Assembly: GCA_041398745.1 (NCBI GenBank)
Contig: JAWKUB010000002.1
Coordinates: 372,001-436,000 of the forward strand
Source: JACKHO01 sp041398745
GTDB taxonomy: Bacteria > Planctomycetota > Planctomycetia > Planctomycetales > Planctomycetaceae
DNA: 64,000 nt
Direction of reading: 5' to 3'
Part shown: one piece after another, positions 1 through 9,310 of the stretch
Position numbering within the stretch: position 1 is the first letter of the stretch
Layout of the letters: each line of letters opens with the position of its first letter
Translations under genes and position numbers: made by a program
Notes under the pieces: generated by a model
What the model was told of the DNA's origin: nothing
Seen by the model: only the letters and a program-made list of their open reading frames with translations
Database searches by the model: none

Positions 1-1
1 C

Positions 2-877
2 TTGAAATGGCCAGTTGATATCGCCTTTAGGTTGCTCGCCATGTCTGACGGAAACGACTCGCTCCAATCTTTGCTGCGCGTTCTACATGCCAATCGTTCA
101 CCGGAGCAGGTACAGTTGAGTATTGCCGCGCTTGAGGTACGGCCGGAGGCGGAAGCGGGGACCGCGCTTGCGGAAGCACTGCCACGGCTTTCTCCTTCAA
201 ATCGCAATCAGGCCATTGCAGCGTTGGCCACGCGGCCCGAGCGCATTCACTTGCTCCTTGACCTCATCGAAAACGGTCAACTTCCCGCATTAGCTATTGA
301 TCAAAATATCGCCAAGCGGCTCATGGCGCATGCTGATCTTGTCATCAAGGAGAAGGCAGTGCGACTGCTCAAACAGGCACCGCCGGAAGATCGAGTGAAG
401 GTGCTGGCGGAGTATCAAAGCTGTTTGACGCTGGAGAGTGATCCGGTGCGCGGCAAGCAGGTGTTTGTCAAGAACTGTGCGCAGTGTCACAAGGTGGGTG
501 ATGTCGGCGTCGATGTCGCTCCCGACATTTCCGATTCCCGCACGAAAACTCCCGAGTACCTGCTGACGAACATTCTCGACCCCAATCGGGCCATCGACAA
601 CAACTTCTTCAGTTACACGGTGGTCGACACAGATGGCGTTATCCACACCGGCATTCTGGCGTCGGAGACCGGGACATCTGTCACACTCAAGCAGCCGGAA
701 GGAAAAACCGTCTCATTCGGCCGCGCAGATATCGAAGCCATGAAGAACAACGGCGTCTCGCTCATGCCGGTTGGCCTGGAAAAAACCGTCCCGCCCCAAG
801 ACATGGCCGACGTCATTTCCTTCATCAAAAACTGGCGCTACCTGGACGGATTGGTGCCGAAGGAAGTGATTCGGTAG
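2..877 (+). CDS. PVC-type heme-binding protein, C-terminal part (5' end outside window)
   Basis: The reading frame is open to the window edge, so this is the C-terminal ~290 residues of a larger protein. The first ~135 residues are helical and rich in Ala/Leu, like HEAT-type repeats. A c-type heme site CAQCH follows at residues 159-163, then about 120 residues ending in an LMPVGL segment that could supply the axial methionine. This arrangement (helical repeats plus C-terminal CxxCH domain) matches the planctomycete/Verrucomicrobia heme-binding family (TIGR02603), usually large exported proteins with an N-terminal propeller or dehydrogenase-like domain. A role in periplasmic electron transfer or sugar oxidation is inferred from the family. 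The stop at 875-877 lies just before the next gene. Confident in family, not in substrate. Confidence 0.88.
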   Translation: MKWPVDIAFRLLAMSDGNDSLQSLLRVLHANRSPEQVQLSIAALEVRPEAEAGTALAEALPRLSPSNRNQAIAALATRPERIHLLLDLIENGQLPALAIDQNIAKRLMAHADLVIKEKAVRLLKQAPPEDRVKVLAEYQSCLTLESDPVRGKQVFVKNCAQCHKVGDVGVDVAPDISDSRTKTPEYLLTNILDPNRAIDNNFFSYTVVDTDGVIHTGILASETGTSVTLKQPEGKTVSFGRADIEAMKNNGVSLMPVGLEKTVPPQDMADVISFIKNWRYLDGLVPKEVIR

Positions 878-889
878 CGGGTGTGGACA

Positions 890-1891
890 ATGCTGATTCG
901 CAATTCTATTTGTTGCCTTTTTGCTGTCGTTGTATTCACATGGGGGCCAACCATGCTGTCAGCCGAGGAGCGTCCTAAAGTAGAGCATCACCCTCAGTTG
1001 GATCTTGAAGCCTGGCTGAAACGATTGCCCTACGAAACTTTCGAAACCGTGAATTACGGTGACGAAATCAGAAGGCGTGTTCCCTCCGGGCAAATCATTT
1101 CATCACCCAATGACTTATGCTGCGTGGAAGGTATTCGTCGCCGGGTCCGCCAAAAGCATGACTTAGGCAAATCTGTCCCGGTCGATTTATTCGTTTGGAG
1201 CGACGAACCGCCAAAGCAACCGTATCTGACAAAATTGGGGGGAATTCCACATCGCGAAGCGGACAAACCCTGGCCAACCTCACCAGAAGGCGTGCCGTAC
1301 ACATTTGTGGCACAGTTCTGTTTTCTCGACTCGACAGACATCACACCAAAGACTCCGGGCGAAGTCCTGTTGGTCTTCTTTCGTTATGCGAAAAGCCATT
1401 GGAATAGGACGCCGGGAGATGTTGTCATCGAGTGGAGTTCTTCCATATTGACGAACCCCTTGAAGCGCGGTGACATGCCCACGCCCGCGTTTACCGTTCC
1501 AGAACTTTCCGGCGTCCTTGTTCGTTATCAGGAATACCCGGGAACTGGCACACTGTTCCATGAATTGGGCCACGGGGAACCTTGGCTGCTGGAAACAACG
1601 CAGGCCACGAAAATCGGTCCCGAAACTCACTTCATTCAGGGACGACCAGAGTGGGATGAGCAACCGAAACCAAGACTGTTATGCACACTGAGTGCGCTGC
1701 ATATGCGGTACCGATTCGATCCACACAACAGGTGGCCGCTGGTCAACCGGGAATCATTGAGTAAAGAGGAAATCAGCCAGAATCCGATTTCAGATTGGGG
1801 CCGCTATCGAATGATGTTTGCCGATTCGGGGTGCATGTACTTCTTCATCGACTCCGAAGGCAAAATCGAAGTATTCGGCGACTGTTACTGA
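890..1891 (+). CDS. Secreted protein of unknown function
   Basis: I do not recognise this family. The N-terminus has a short basic start, a hydrophobic stretch and an Ala-Glu-Glu junction near residue 27, consistent with a signal peptide. The ATG at 890 is preferred because it gives a compact signal peptide; a GTG at 881 in the same frame is possible. The mature part (~305 residues) is soluble, rich in Arg, Pro and aromatic residues, with cysteines near the N-terminal third (a CC pair). A HELGH sequence at about 224-228 fits the HExxH zinc-protease pattern, but no downstream third ligand is evident, so it may be coincidence. It follows the heme protein after 12 bases and may be co-transcribed with it. 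The 3' end faces the end of lptB. Confidence 0.7.
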   Translation: MLIRNSICCLFAVVVFTWGPTMLSAEERPKVEHHPQLDLEAWLKRLPYETFETVNYGDEIRRRVPSGQIISSPNDLCCVEGIRRRVRQKHDLGKSVPVDLFVWSDEPPKQPYLTKLGGIPHREADKPWPTSPEGVPYTFVAQFCFLDSTDITPKTPGEVLLVFFRYAKSHWNRTPGDVVIEWSSSILTNPLKRGDMPTPAFTVPELSGVLVRYQEYPGTGTLFHELGHGEPWLLETTQATKIGPETHFIQGRPEWDEQPKPRLLCTLSALHMRYRFDPHNRWPLVNRESLSKEEISQNPISDWGRYRMMFADSGCMYFFIDSEGKIEVFGDCY

Positions 1892-1919
1892 CATGAGCCT
1901 TTCGTGGTTCCATCAAAAA

Positions 1920-2702
1920 CTAAGCCGCTTCTGCAACCGCATCTTTGTGGAAGTGGGATTTCTCTTCGATGATGGACTCGGCATCGAATCGGTGACCGAA
2001 GTATTTGTCGCGGGCTTCGGGGTGGGCCAGCACGGTGGCTGCGTCGCCGCTGACGACGACGCGGCCATCGCAAATGATGTTGCTGCGGTCGACCAGGGTT
2101 AGCGTTTCACGTTCGCGGTGGTCGGTGAGCAGAATCGAAATGCCGTTGTCGCGCAAATCGGCGATGATGTCCTGAATGCCGTTAATGGTTTTGGGATCGA
2201 TTCCGGTGAATGGTTCGTCGAGGAGAATAATCCGAGGTTCGCTGGCCAGGCAGCGGGCAATTTCGAGTCGTCGCTTTTCACCGCCTGAGAGTGTCGTGGA
2301 AATTTGATTGCGGAGTTTCGTCAGGCCGAACTGGCCGAGCAGCTGGTCAGTGCGGGCCGTCCGCTGTTTGTAGGTCATGGGCATGTATTCCAGAATGGCC
2401 TGCAAATTCTGTTCGGCAGAGAGCTGAGTGAAAATGCTGTGCTGCTGTGGCAGGTAACCCATGCCGTGCCGGGCGCGTTTGTACATGGGCCAATGGCTGA
2501 CGTCCTCACCATCGAGAAAGACTTTCCCTTCTGTGGGAGCCACCAGTCCACACGTCATGCTGAACGTGGTCGATTTTCCGGCACCGTTCGGACCGAGCAA
2601 GCCCACGATTTCGCCAGGCTGAACGTCAAACGAAACGTCCGAAACAGCTTTCTTGCCGCCGGGGTAAATCTTGACGAGGCCTGTGCATTTGAGAATGGCC
2701 AT
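1920..2702 (-). CDS. lptB: LPS export ABC transporter ATP-binding protein LptB
   Basis: ATPase that would power extraction of lipopolysaccharide from the inner membrane by the LptB2FGC complex. From the start at 2702 the 260 residues show Walker A GPNGAGKST (37-45), a Q-loop (YLPQQ, ~83-87), the signature LSGGE (138-142), Walker B IILLDEP (158-164) and an H-loop histidine in TDHRE. The length and the single nucleotide-binding domain fit LptB rather than other branched-type ATPases. I chose the ATG at 2702 because GGAGGAG lies 4-10 bases upstream of it; the ATG at 2714 would overlap that ribosome site. A short charged tail (~20 residues) follows the family core. No lptA, lptC, lptF or lptG is nearby, so partners must be elsewhere. 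A related Liv/Urt-type ATPase is the alternative. Confidence 0.88.
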   Translation of the reverse strand: MAILKCTGLVKIYPGGKKAVSDVSFDVQPGEIVGLLGPNGAGKSTTFSMTCGLVAPTEGKVFLDGEDVSHWPMYKRARHGMGYLPQQHSIFTQLSAEQNLQAILEYMPMTYKQRTARTDQLLGQFGLTKLRNQISTTLSGGEKRRLEIARCLASEPRIILLDEPFTGIDPKTINGIQDIIADLRDNGISILLTDHRERETLTLVDRSNIICDGRVVVSGDAATVLAHPEARDKYFGHRFDAESIIEEKSHFHKDAVAEAA

Positions 2703-2778
2703 GCTCTCCTCCATGAGAAACGCCAGTCGTTGGAATGGCGTCAGAATAACACTGGAGACCGGAAGGAGGCTAGCCGAG

Positions 2779-2808
2779 TTGAACGTGCCGTAACTTCTGG
2801 GCTATTCT
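2779..2808 (+). promoter_or_regulatory. Candidate sigma70-type promoter
   Basis: TTGAAC at 2779-2784 and TATTCT at 2803-2808 are separated by 18 bases, in the divergent gap between lptB and the glycosidase-like gene, about 40 bases before its start codon. Matches are 5/6 and 4/6 to the E. coli consensus; planctomycete promoters are less well defined, so this is only a candidate. Confidence 0.35.
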
Positions 2809-2847
2809 CAGCTTCGGAAGACGCCCCGAAACCTGGAGGAAGTTCTC

Positions 2848-4239
2848 ATGCGCTTATTGGCCTGTATTGTACTGTCGCTCGTGTCCGTCTCGCTCTCAGC
2901 GGAGGAGCCCATTCAACTCGGACGCCGCCGGGAACTCTTTGTCGATGACTTCCTTGTGCAGTCGCTAAACGGTGACATTGGCTTGGTGCTGCACCAGCCG
3001 AAACCGCAGGAAGTCATCCTTGTGACGGACAAGCCTTGGGAAGGGAACACATGCGCCTACTACACGTTCTTCCAGGATGGTGAGAAGTTCCGCGTGTACT
3101 ACCGTGGCTCGCATGCTGATGAAAAAACGCAGAAGAGCCAGCATCCTGAAGTGACCTGCTACGCCGAAAGCACCGACGGGATTCACTGGACGAAGCCGGA
3201 ACTCGGGCTGTTCGACTGGGAAGGATCAAAAGCGAACAACATTGTGTGGCGGGGCGTCGGCACCCATAACTTCACGCCGTTCAAGGACCCCAATCCCAAA
3301 GCTCCGGCAGAGTCGCGCTACAAGGCTCTCGCTTCCGGGGGTGGAGTTGGAAATGGGCTATATGCATTCCAGTCACCCGATGGCATTCACTGGGAACTCA
3401 TTCAGGACAAGCCGGTCATCACCAAAGGTGCGTTTGATTCTCAGAACCTCGCCTTCTGGGATGCCAACACCGGTTTGTACACCGATTACCACCGCACATT
3501 TGTGAATGGTGTCCGGGCGATTATGACCTGTACGTCGGAAGACTTCGTGAACTGGACCGATCCCGTCCTCCTCACGTATCCGGAAGGGACGCCGAACGAA
3601 CATCTCTACACGAACGCCATTCGCGTGTACCCAAGGGCTCCGCACCTCCGAATTGGTTTCCCCACCCGTTACCAGCCCAAGAACAGTCAGGTGGAGCCCA
3701 TTTTCATGTCGAGCCGCGATGGCCTGCACTTCCAGCGTTGGAATGATCCCGTCATCCCCATCGACGCCCCGGAGGAACGGGATGGCAACCGCAGCAATTA
3801 CATGACCAATGGCCTGTTGCAACTGCCGGGCTCACGTGGCGAGTGGTCGGTGTACGCAACGGAGTCGTATTACGACGGACCCGACAGCCGCGTGCGGCGG
3901 TTTACCTACCGACTCGACGGATTCACTTCTCTGCATGCTGGCGGAGAGGGTGGCGAATTCATTTCAAAGCCGTTCCTGTTCGAAGGCGATCAGTTGATCT
4001 TGAACTACCGTGCCGCAGCCAAAGGAGAGGTGATCGTCGAACTTCAACAAGCCGATGGTACACCTGTTAAACCGTTCAGTTTGGATGAATGTCATCGACT
4101 GACGGGAGACGACATCGCCCAGGTTGTCAGCTGGAAACAGGGCGACGGGCTCATTAGGCACTCCGGGAAACCCGTGCGGTTACGCATCAAAATGCGCAAC
4201 GCTGACATTTACTCGCTGAACTTCCGATTGCTGGAATAA
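2848..4239 (+). CDS. Secreted glycosidase-like five-bladed propeller protein
   Basis: A 463-residue exported protein. Residues 1-18 form a signal peptide ending SLSAEE. The mature start contains a LFVDDFLV segment and, further on, repeated 'SxDGIHW' strands (ESTDGIHWTKP, SPDGIHWEL, SSRDGLHFQRW), typical of proteins related to the GH32/GH43/GH68 propeller superfamily that are abundant in planctomycetes. The C-terminal ~110 residues look like a beta-sandwich. Sugar hydrolysis is inferred from the fold only; I cannot place the catalytic acids with certainty. The start is well supported: GGAGG lies 8-12 bases before the ATG. It stands alone, divergent from lptB. Confidence 0.78.
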   Translation: MRLLACIVLSLVSVSLSAEEPIQLGRRRELFVDDFLVQSLNGDIGLVLHQPKPQEVILVTDKPWEGNTCAYYTFFQDGEKFRVYYRGSHADEKTQKSQHPEVTCYAESTDGIHWTKPELGLFDWEGSKANNIVWRGVGTHNFTPFKDPNPKAPAESRYKALASGGGVGNGLYAFQSPDGIHWELIQDKPVITKGAFDSQNLAFWDANTGLYTDYHRTFVNGVRAIMTCTSEDFVNWTDPVLLTYPEGTPNEHLYTNAIRVYPRAPHLRIGFPTRYQPKNSQVEPIFMSSRDGLHFQRWNDPVIPIDAPEERDGNRSNYMTNGLLQLPGSRGEWSVYATESYYDGPDSRVRRFTYRLDGFTSLHAGGEGGEFISKPFLFEGDQLILNYRAAAKGEVIVELQQADGTPVKPFSLDECHRLTGDDIAQVVSWKQGDGLIRHSGKPVRLRIKMRNADIYSLNFRLLE

Positions 4240-4387
4240 CTCTGCAAGAAATTGCACCGGCGCCAACGCGGAAAATCGCCCTACGGAAACTTAGTGCATG
4301 ATAAAACTTGCAATCGGTCCACGTTCTCCTCACTATGAAAACTGCGGATTGGGATAATTCGTTCTTTCCTCAAATCATTGGTTTCTC

Positions 4388-5623
4388 GTGTACATTCTCG
4401 GCCCGCTGGCATTTCTGCTGTTCGCCTGGCTGGCAGCATCGCTTGCGTATGGAGCAGTCCGTTTTGTCCGGCATTTGGAATTGCCAGACGAAACGTGTGA
4501 CCTTTCCTCACCGCCCAAGGTGCTGCTCATTCAGTGCCTGAAGGGCTCAGATCCGTTTCTACTGGACGCCCTGCAGCGACTCGCGTCGCAGGACTATCCC
4601 AGCTATTCCATCCGAATCATTGTCGACTCACCGGATGACCCGGCTTGGGAGGCCGTGAACGACTTCCTGGCCAGCGGACCTGCGGTGCCCGTTGAGGTGC
4701 GGACTCTAAAGCACGTATTGCTGACATGCAGCCGGAAAGTTTCGTCGCAGCTTGAAGTGACGAAGGACATTCCTGAGGACGTGAAATACGTCATGCTGGC
4801 TGACGCCGATATGAACGGCCCGTCTGACGTCATTCGACGCCTCGTGACGCCTTTGGAACTGCACCCCGAAATCCTCATTACGTCGGGAAACCGCTGGTAC
4901 AATCCACTAGAGCCGGGACTGGCTGAAGTCATCAGATATCAATGGAATTCTTTCTGCGTGACTATGATGCATCGAATCGGGTCGATGTGGGGAGGATGCT
5001 GTGTGATGCGGGCGTCGTTGTGGCGCGATTCGAAGTACCGCGAAGACTTGTCTCACAGTTTCTGCGAAGACCAGCGGCTCATGGATACGGCACCCCAGTT
5101 TGGAGGAACAATTCATTCCGTCCCGGGCCTGCTCATTACGAACCGGGAGTCGTGCACACTGCGGCAGGTGTTCAATTTCATCGAGCGACAACTCATGGCC
5201 GCACGCATCCAGAGCACTCAGTGGAATTTCATCCAGTTGCACTTCTATGTAGGACTGGTCGCCGCGCTGCTTTCGCTCTGGGGGCTGTTTTATCCCGAAA
5301 CGTGGTGGTGGATTGCGGGAGGCATTTCACTGCTGGTGGGAGTTGCCATTTGGCGACTCCCGTACATTGAGCAACGCATTCAACGTCGACTCGGACCACA
5401 GGAAGCGCCGCCGCAGCTCCCTTCATTCTGGCGTCGATATCTCCCAACGGTTGTGCTGACGGGTGCGATGCATGGCGCGGCGACGGTTTCCAACATCTTT
5501 ATGCGAGTACACGAGTGGCGCGGAGTTCGGTATGAAGTGCGTCAAGGTCCCTACGTGCGCGTATTGAATCCTGAACCGAGTCGAGCAGAAGTCCAGTCGG
5601 CTCAGGCAACTGCGGAAGCGTAG
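4388..5623 (+). CDS. Membrane-bound family 2-type glycosyltransferase
   Basis: A 411-residue processive-type glycosyltransferase resembling ceramide glucosyltransferase and hyaluronan/cellulose synthase-like enzymes. One N-terminal membrane helix (~3-24) is followed by a cytoplasmic GT-A domain with a DAD metal/nucleotide motif (139-141), an ED acceptor-base motif (227-228) and a RQLMAAR...QW segment (267-279) in the place of the Q/RxxRW motif. Two membrane helices follow (~285-320). It would transfer a sugar from a nucleotide donor to a lipid or growing chain; donor and acceptor are unknown. The start is GTG at 4388 with no strong ribosome site in front; no in-frame ATG gives a complete first helix. 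It is transcribed alone after a 148-base gap. The C-terminal ~90 residues are basic and of unclear role. Confidence 0.82.
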   Translation: MYILGPLAFLLFAWLAASLAYGAVRFVRHLELPDETCDLSSPPKVLLIQCLKGSDPFLLDALQRLASQDYPSYSIRIIVDSPDDPAWEAVNDFLASGPAVPVEVRTLKHVLLTCSRKVSSQLEVTKDIPEDVKYVMLADADMNGPSDVIRRLVTPLELHPEILITSGNRWYNPLEPGLAEVIRYQWNSFCVTMMHRIGSMWGGCCVMRASLWRDSKYREDLSHSFCEDQRLMDTAPQFGGTIHSVPGLLITNRESCTLRQVFNFIERQLMAARIQSTQWNFIQLHFYVGLVAALLSLWGLFYPETWWWIAGGISLLVGVAIWRLPYIEQRIQRRLGPQEAPPQLPSFWRRYLPTVVLTGAMHGAATVSNIFMRVHEWRGVRYEVRQGPYVRVLNPEPSRAEVQSAQATAEA

Positions 5624-5761
5624 CCACACAAACATTTGATGAAATGCCGGGCACCTCAACTGCCAGATTAAGTCAATTTGGCTCACGGCAGACTCGACGC
5701 GCACGGCATGATTCTCCATGATGCAGGGGTTGAATTTCAGGCCCTCAAAATCCAGGTTGAT

Positions 5762-6895
5762 ATGCTCACTCAGGAAGGTTGTCTCGCGCGTCGTAAGCGG
5801 TTGTGGAATGCTGTCCCGGAAAACGTGGAATGGCTGCTGATTGCCGATCCCCGCCACGTTCAGTATCTGGCGAACTTCTGGGTGCAGCCACTCAGTTTTT
5901 CCGGCGGCGAACGTGGTTTGCTGCTCCTCGAACGAAGCGGTCAGGCCACCATTCTTGGCGACAATTTCGCAGTCCGTTCAGCGGCACACGCTCCCTATGT
6001 CGACCGGGAAGTCATCGAAACCTGGTACGACCACAAGCACTCTGTCATTAATCGTGACGAAGCGCTGTTCAATGCCTTGGGACAAATCGCGTCGGAGCTG
6101 AAAGGGCGCACAGGTTTGTACGAAGCCGAATGGCTTCCGGCAGCCGCGCTGCAGCACTTGGGATCAGACGCGAGTGATGGCAATCTCGGCACCATTCTGC
6201 GGGGACTGCGTCGTCAGAAAGAACCTGATGAAATCGCACTACTCAAGCAGTGTTGTCGCGGCGGAGATGCGGGTCAGGCTCGACTGCGTGAAATTCTCGC
6301 TGTGGGTATTTCGGAGTTCGAAATCTATCGTGAAGTCCAGAAGGCAGCTCTCGCCGCCGCGGGGCGTCCCGGTTTGGTGTACGGCGATTTCCGGGCGGCC
6401 AACGGAAGTCAACACAAAGCGGGGGGATTGCCGACCGGTTACAAACTGCGGGAGGGAGACACGTTCGTCCTGGATTACTCAGTAGTACTGGATGGATATC
6501 GCTCCGACTTCACCAACACCCTCTCTGTCGGTACTCCCTCTGACGCCATTTGCGAAATGTTTGCACTCTGTCAGGCAGGCATGGCGGCTGGTGAAGCAAC
6601 GCTGAAAGCGGGTGCAGCCGCCAAGGATGTACACGCCGCTGTCGCTGGTCCATACCGCGAAGCAAACCGTGCCGAACTCTTTACACACCACGCCGGACAT
6701 GGAATTGGTCTGGCGCATCCCGAGTCTCCCATTCTGGTACCAGACAGCACTGACGTCCTCATGGCAGGTGATGTGGTGACGCTGGAACCCGGGGCGTACG
6801 AAGCCGGAATTGGTGGAATGCGGATTGAGCACAACTACCTGATTACCGAAACAGGTTTTGAACGTCTCAGCAACCACGTCATTTCGCTGACATGA
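5762..6895 (+). CDS. M24 family metallopeptidase (Xaa-Pro aminopeptidase/dipeptidase)
   Basis: A 377-residue cytoplasmic aminopeptidase of the creatinase/prolidase fold, which removes residues preceding proline. The N-terminal ~150 residues form the creatinase-type domain. The catalytic domain carries all five expected metal ligands: D238 and D249 ([12 protein letters not shown]), H313 (HGIGL), E342 (LEPG) and E356 (RIEH). The frame is open further upstream to 5678, but ATG 5762 gives the normal family N-terminus (MLTxEGCxARRxRLW), so the earlier codons are probably untranslated. Its stop overlaps the bioF start (ATGA, 6892-6895), which shows translational coupling with that gene. Distinguishing aminopeptidase P from prolidase is not possible from the sequence alone. 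Confidence 0.9.
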   Translation: MLTQEGCLARRKRLWNAVPENVEWLLIADPRHVQYLANFWVQPLSFSGGERGLLLLERSGQATILGDNFAVRSAAHAPYVDREVIETWYDHKHSVINRDEALFNALGQIASELKGRTGLYEAEWLPAAALQHLGSDASDGNLGTILRGLRRQKEPDEIALLKQCCRGGDAGQARLREILAVGISEFEIYREVQKAALAAAGRPGLVYGDFRAANGSQHKAGGLPTGYKLREGDTFVLDYSVVLDGYRSDFTNTLSVGTPSDAICEMFALCQAGMAAGEATLKAGAAAKDVHAAVAGPYREANRAELFTHHAGHGIGLAHPESPILVPDSTDVLMAGDVVTLEPGAYEAGIGGMRIEHNYLITETGFERLSNHVISLT

Positions 6896-8088
6896 GCAGC
6901 AACTCGCCGTTCCGCTGGATCGATTCGGCGCTTGACGAACTACAGCAGAAGGATTTGCTGCGCGAGCAGCGGACATGCATTCCATTGCCGCAGGGGAAGT
7001 GCCAACTCGTGGACGAGCACGGGGCGGCATCTGACCCTTTTTGGAACTTTGCCACGAACGACTACCTCGGTCTCGCGGGGCATCCTCGCGTGATTGCCGC
7101 AGCGGAAGCGGCGACACGGAAATACGGTGCCGGAGCACGCAGCAGTCCACTGGTGACCGGAAGGACTCCGCTGTACGCCCAGTTGGAACAGCAACTCGCC
7201 GAGTTCAAACAGACGGAGGCGGCGCTGCTATTTCCCACAGGATTCGCAGCCAATGTCGGCACGATCGCATCGCTCGTCGGAACTGGCGATGTGGTGTTGT
7301 GCGATCGGTTGAACCACGCCAGTCTTATTGATGGTTGTCGGCTCAGCAAAGCAGTTCTGCGAGTTTATCCTCACGGTGATGTCGATGTCGTTCGCCGTGA
7401 ACTCGCCAAGGTGCCCGAGGGTCGCAGGAAGCTCATCGTCACCGACAGCCTGTTCAGCATGGACGGCGACGCTGCACCGCTCAGCGATCTCATTTCCGCC
7501 GCCGAAGAATTCGGCGCCATGCTCCTGGTCGACGAAGCACACGCCACCGGCGTGTTCGGTAAGCGGGGCACCGGATTGCTGGAGGACTGCCCGCATTCGG
7601 AGCATGTCATTGCAGTGGGAACATTATCGAAGGCCCTGGGAGCACAAGGCGGGTTTGTGGCAGGTTCTCGCAAGGTCGTCGACTGGGTATTCAACAACGC
7701 CCGTCCGCAAATTTTTTCGACAGCACTGACGCCAGCCGCCTGCGCTGCGGCTTCGGCAGCGATTCAGTACGTGGAAGAGTTCTGCGAAATGCGAGAAGAA
7801 CTGCTGAACTGGTCACGACATTTGGCCTCTTCGCTGCGTCAGCAAGGATGGAACGTCCCACCGAGCGTGTGTGGTCCCATTGTGCCGCTCATCGTGGGTG
7901 AATCATCCCAAGCCGTCGATTACGCGGCACGACTGAGAGACATGGGCTGTTTGGTGCCCGCAATTCGTCCTCCTTCAGTGCCGCACAATACCGCCCGGCT
8001 AAGGATTTCGCTGAGTCATGCACATGGCCCAGAGGGTGTGGACGCACTCATCGCAGCGCTGAGTAAAATTCGGATGGGGGAAGAGTGA
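6892..8088 (+). CDS. bioF: 8-amino-7-oxononanoate synthase (AONS-type alpha-oxoamine synthase)
   Basis: PLP-dependent condensation of an acyl-CoA or acyl-ACP with an amino acid; in the biotin pathway pimeloyl thioester plus L-alanine gives 8-amino-7-oxononanoate. The 398 residues show the family pattern: NDYLG near residue 55, [16 protein letters not shown] acyl pocket ([12 protein letters not shown]), the DEAHATG motif with the PLP-binding aspartate, and the Schiff-base lysine K247 in [11 protein letters not shown]. The ATG overlaps the peptidase stop by four bases and its own stop overlaps the TfoX gene, so the three are one coupled unit. No other biotin gene is present here. A related enzyme such as 2-amino-3-ketobutyrate CoA ligase or another oxoamine synthase is possible, but the residues around the acyl pocket favour BioF. 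Confidence 0.87.
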   Translation: MSSNSPFRWIDSALDELQQKDLLREQRTCIPLPQGKCQLVDEHGAASDPFWNFATNDYLGLAGHPRVIAAAEAATRKYGAGARSSPLVTGRTPLYAQLEQQLAEFKQTEAALLFPTGFAANVGTIASLVGTGDVVLCDRLNHASLIDGCRLSKAVLRVYPHGDVDVVRRELAKVPEGRRKLIVTDSLFSMDGDAAPLSDLISAAEEFGAMLLVDEAHATGVFGKRGTGLLEDCPHSEHVIAVGTLSKALGAQGGFVAGSRKVVDWVFNNARPQIFSTALTPAACAAASAAIQYVEEFCEMREELLNWSRHLASSLRQQGWNVPPSVCGPIVPLIVGESSQAVDYAARLRDMGCLVPAIRPPSVPHNTARLRISLSHAHGPEGVDALIAALSKIRMGEE

Positions 8089-8414
8089 TGGCTTTCGACA
8101 ATCAACTGGCCGAGCGAATTCGTCCGGCAATGGTGACGGCTGGTGCGGTTGAAAAGAAAATGTTCGGCGGACTGGGGTTTCTCATCCAGGGCAATATGTG
8201 CGTGGGTGTCTGGAAAGAGAGTCTCATTGCCCGGGTTGGGCCTGATGCGTACGAGTCTGCCTTGCAGGATCCCAATGCACGTGAGTTTGATATTACCGGA
8301 CGCGCCATGCGCGGCTGGGTCATGGTCGACTGCAGTTCGCTTGATGAAACGGAGTTCGCCAATTGGCTCGAAAGGTCCCTCGACTTTGTCCTTACTCTGC
8401 CTGCAAAGTCCTGA
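8088..8414 (+). CDS. TfoX N-terminal domain family protein
   Basis: A 108-residue cytoplasmic protein consisting only of the TfoX N-terminal domain: KKMFGGLGF near residue 24, then a CVGVWKESLIARVGP strand pair and a C-terminal helix. In Haemophilus-type TfoX this domain sits in a competence regulator, but the stand-alone version is common and of unknown function. The ATG at 8088 overlaps the bioF stop (TGATG), so translation is coupled; a GTG directly before it at 8085 is also in frame. The 3' end overlaps the 3' end of the opposite-strand lipoprotein gene by 23 bases. Confidence 0.85.
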   Translation: MAFDNQLAERIRPAMVTAGAVEKKMFGGLGFLIQGNMCVGVWKESLIARVGPDAYESALQDPNAREFDITGRAMRGWVMVDCSSLDETEFANWLERSLDFVLTLPAKS

Positions 8415-9273
8415 ACGGGTTTTCTGAATTGCCTGCTTCAGCCGAGTGCAGACGGAACTTGCGTGGCGCCGACCCTTCAGAACCTGCAGACGCCTGATCA
8501 CTCTGTGCACTCTCTCCGGTGGCCTGCTGCATGAGCTGCTCAAGTCGAGCCGTGTCGGCAGTTGTGAGTTGCGGTACGTTTCTGCTGACAACGTCTCCAT
8601 TGGAGAGTTGGGCGGCATGTGCCACAACGTTGTGAGAAGCCTGAATAACATCGTCACCTGTTGTAATTTGGCCACTGCTGAGCGTTTGCGGGACTGGTTC
8701 CAAAACTGGTGCTTGTGTCACCACCGGAGTTTTCGTTTTGGTGCCAGGGAGCACAACTTGGGCCATGCGTGAATAGACCGTTCGCCCTTCTTTGGGAGTG
8801 TACTTCAATTTGAGCATGCACTTGGCGTGGTGCGCGCCGGGCCTCGTGTAAGGAATGAAGATTTGATGTCCTGCTCCCAGGTGCGTTTCGACCATATAAG
8901 TCTGCCATGCGTCATTGGGGAATTTGAATTCGTGTAATGGCTTTGATTGCTCTTCCAGGCCGCCAATGTCATCGAACACATAAATGGTGACGTCGCCATC
9001 GACGAGGACTGGTTCGGTTCGTCCATGTGCAAAAAAGAGAATTTGTCCTGCAAAGCCGCGTGTGGGAAGTCCGTCCAATCCCTGACCTTCCCCAGCCTGC
9101 CAGAGGCAAATGGCCTCAACAACCGGATGGTCCTTGTCGGCCTTCATCATGGGCTTTGTCCGCCCAGGTAAATGAAGGTCGAGCGAACTGCAGGCAGACA
9201 GCGCCAACAGGCTGGCAATAGCCAACAGCATGTGACAATGACGAATTGCGAGGTAAGGTGATGTCGTGGGCAT
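8392..9273 (-). CDS. Planctomycete lipoprotein of unknown function, next to secretin
   Basis: A 293-residue protein with an N-terminal hydrophobic stretch and a lipobox LSAC, cysteine 28, so it should be a lipid-anchored envelope protein. The first ~130 mature residues are a compact domain with FDDIGG-type and GRTVYSRM-type strands; the last ~110 residues are Gln/Ser/Ala-rich and probably disordered. I do not recognise a named family. It lies 37 bases downstream of the secretin gene on the same strand and is likely co-transcribed, so a role as a secretin-associated lipoprotein (pilotin-like) is conceivable but is inference from position only. The start at ATG 9273 is chosen over upstream codons because it places the signal sequence at the N-terminus; an internal ATG at 9231 is a second option. 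Confidence 0.72.
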   Translation of the reverse strand: MPTTSPYLAIRHCHMLLAIASLLALSACSSLDLHLPGRTKPMMKADKDHPVVEAICLWQAGEGQGLDGLPTRGFAGQILFFAHGRTEPVLVDGDVTIYVFDDIGGLEEQSKPLHEFKFPNDAWQTYMVETHLGAGHQIFIPYTRPGAHHAKCMLKLKYTPKEGRTVYSRMAQVVLPGTKTKTPVVTQAPVLEPVPQTLSSGQITTGDDVIQASHNVVAHAAQLSNGDVVSRNVPQLTTADTARLEQLMQQATGESAQSDQASAGSEGSAPRKFRLHSAEAGNSENPFRTLQAE

Positions 9274-9310
9274 TTCACGCGGCCAATTGTTTGATCTGAG
9301 AGATGCCAAA

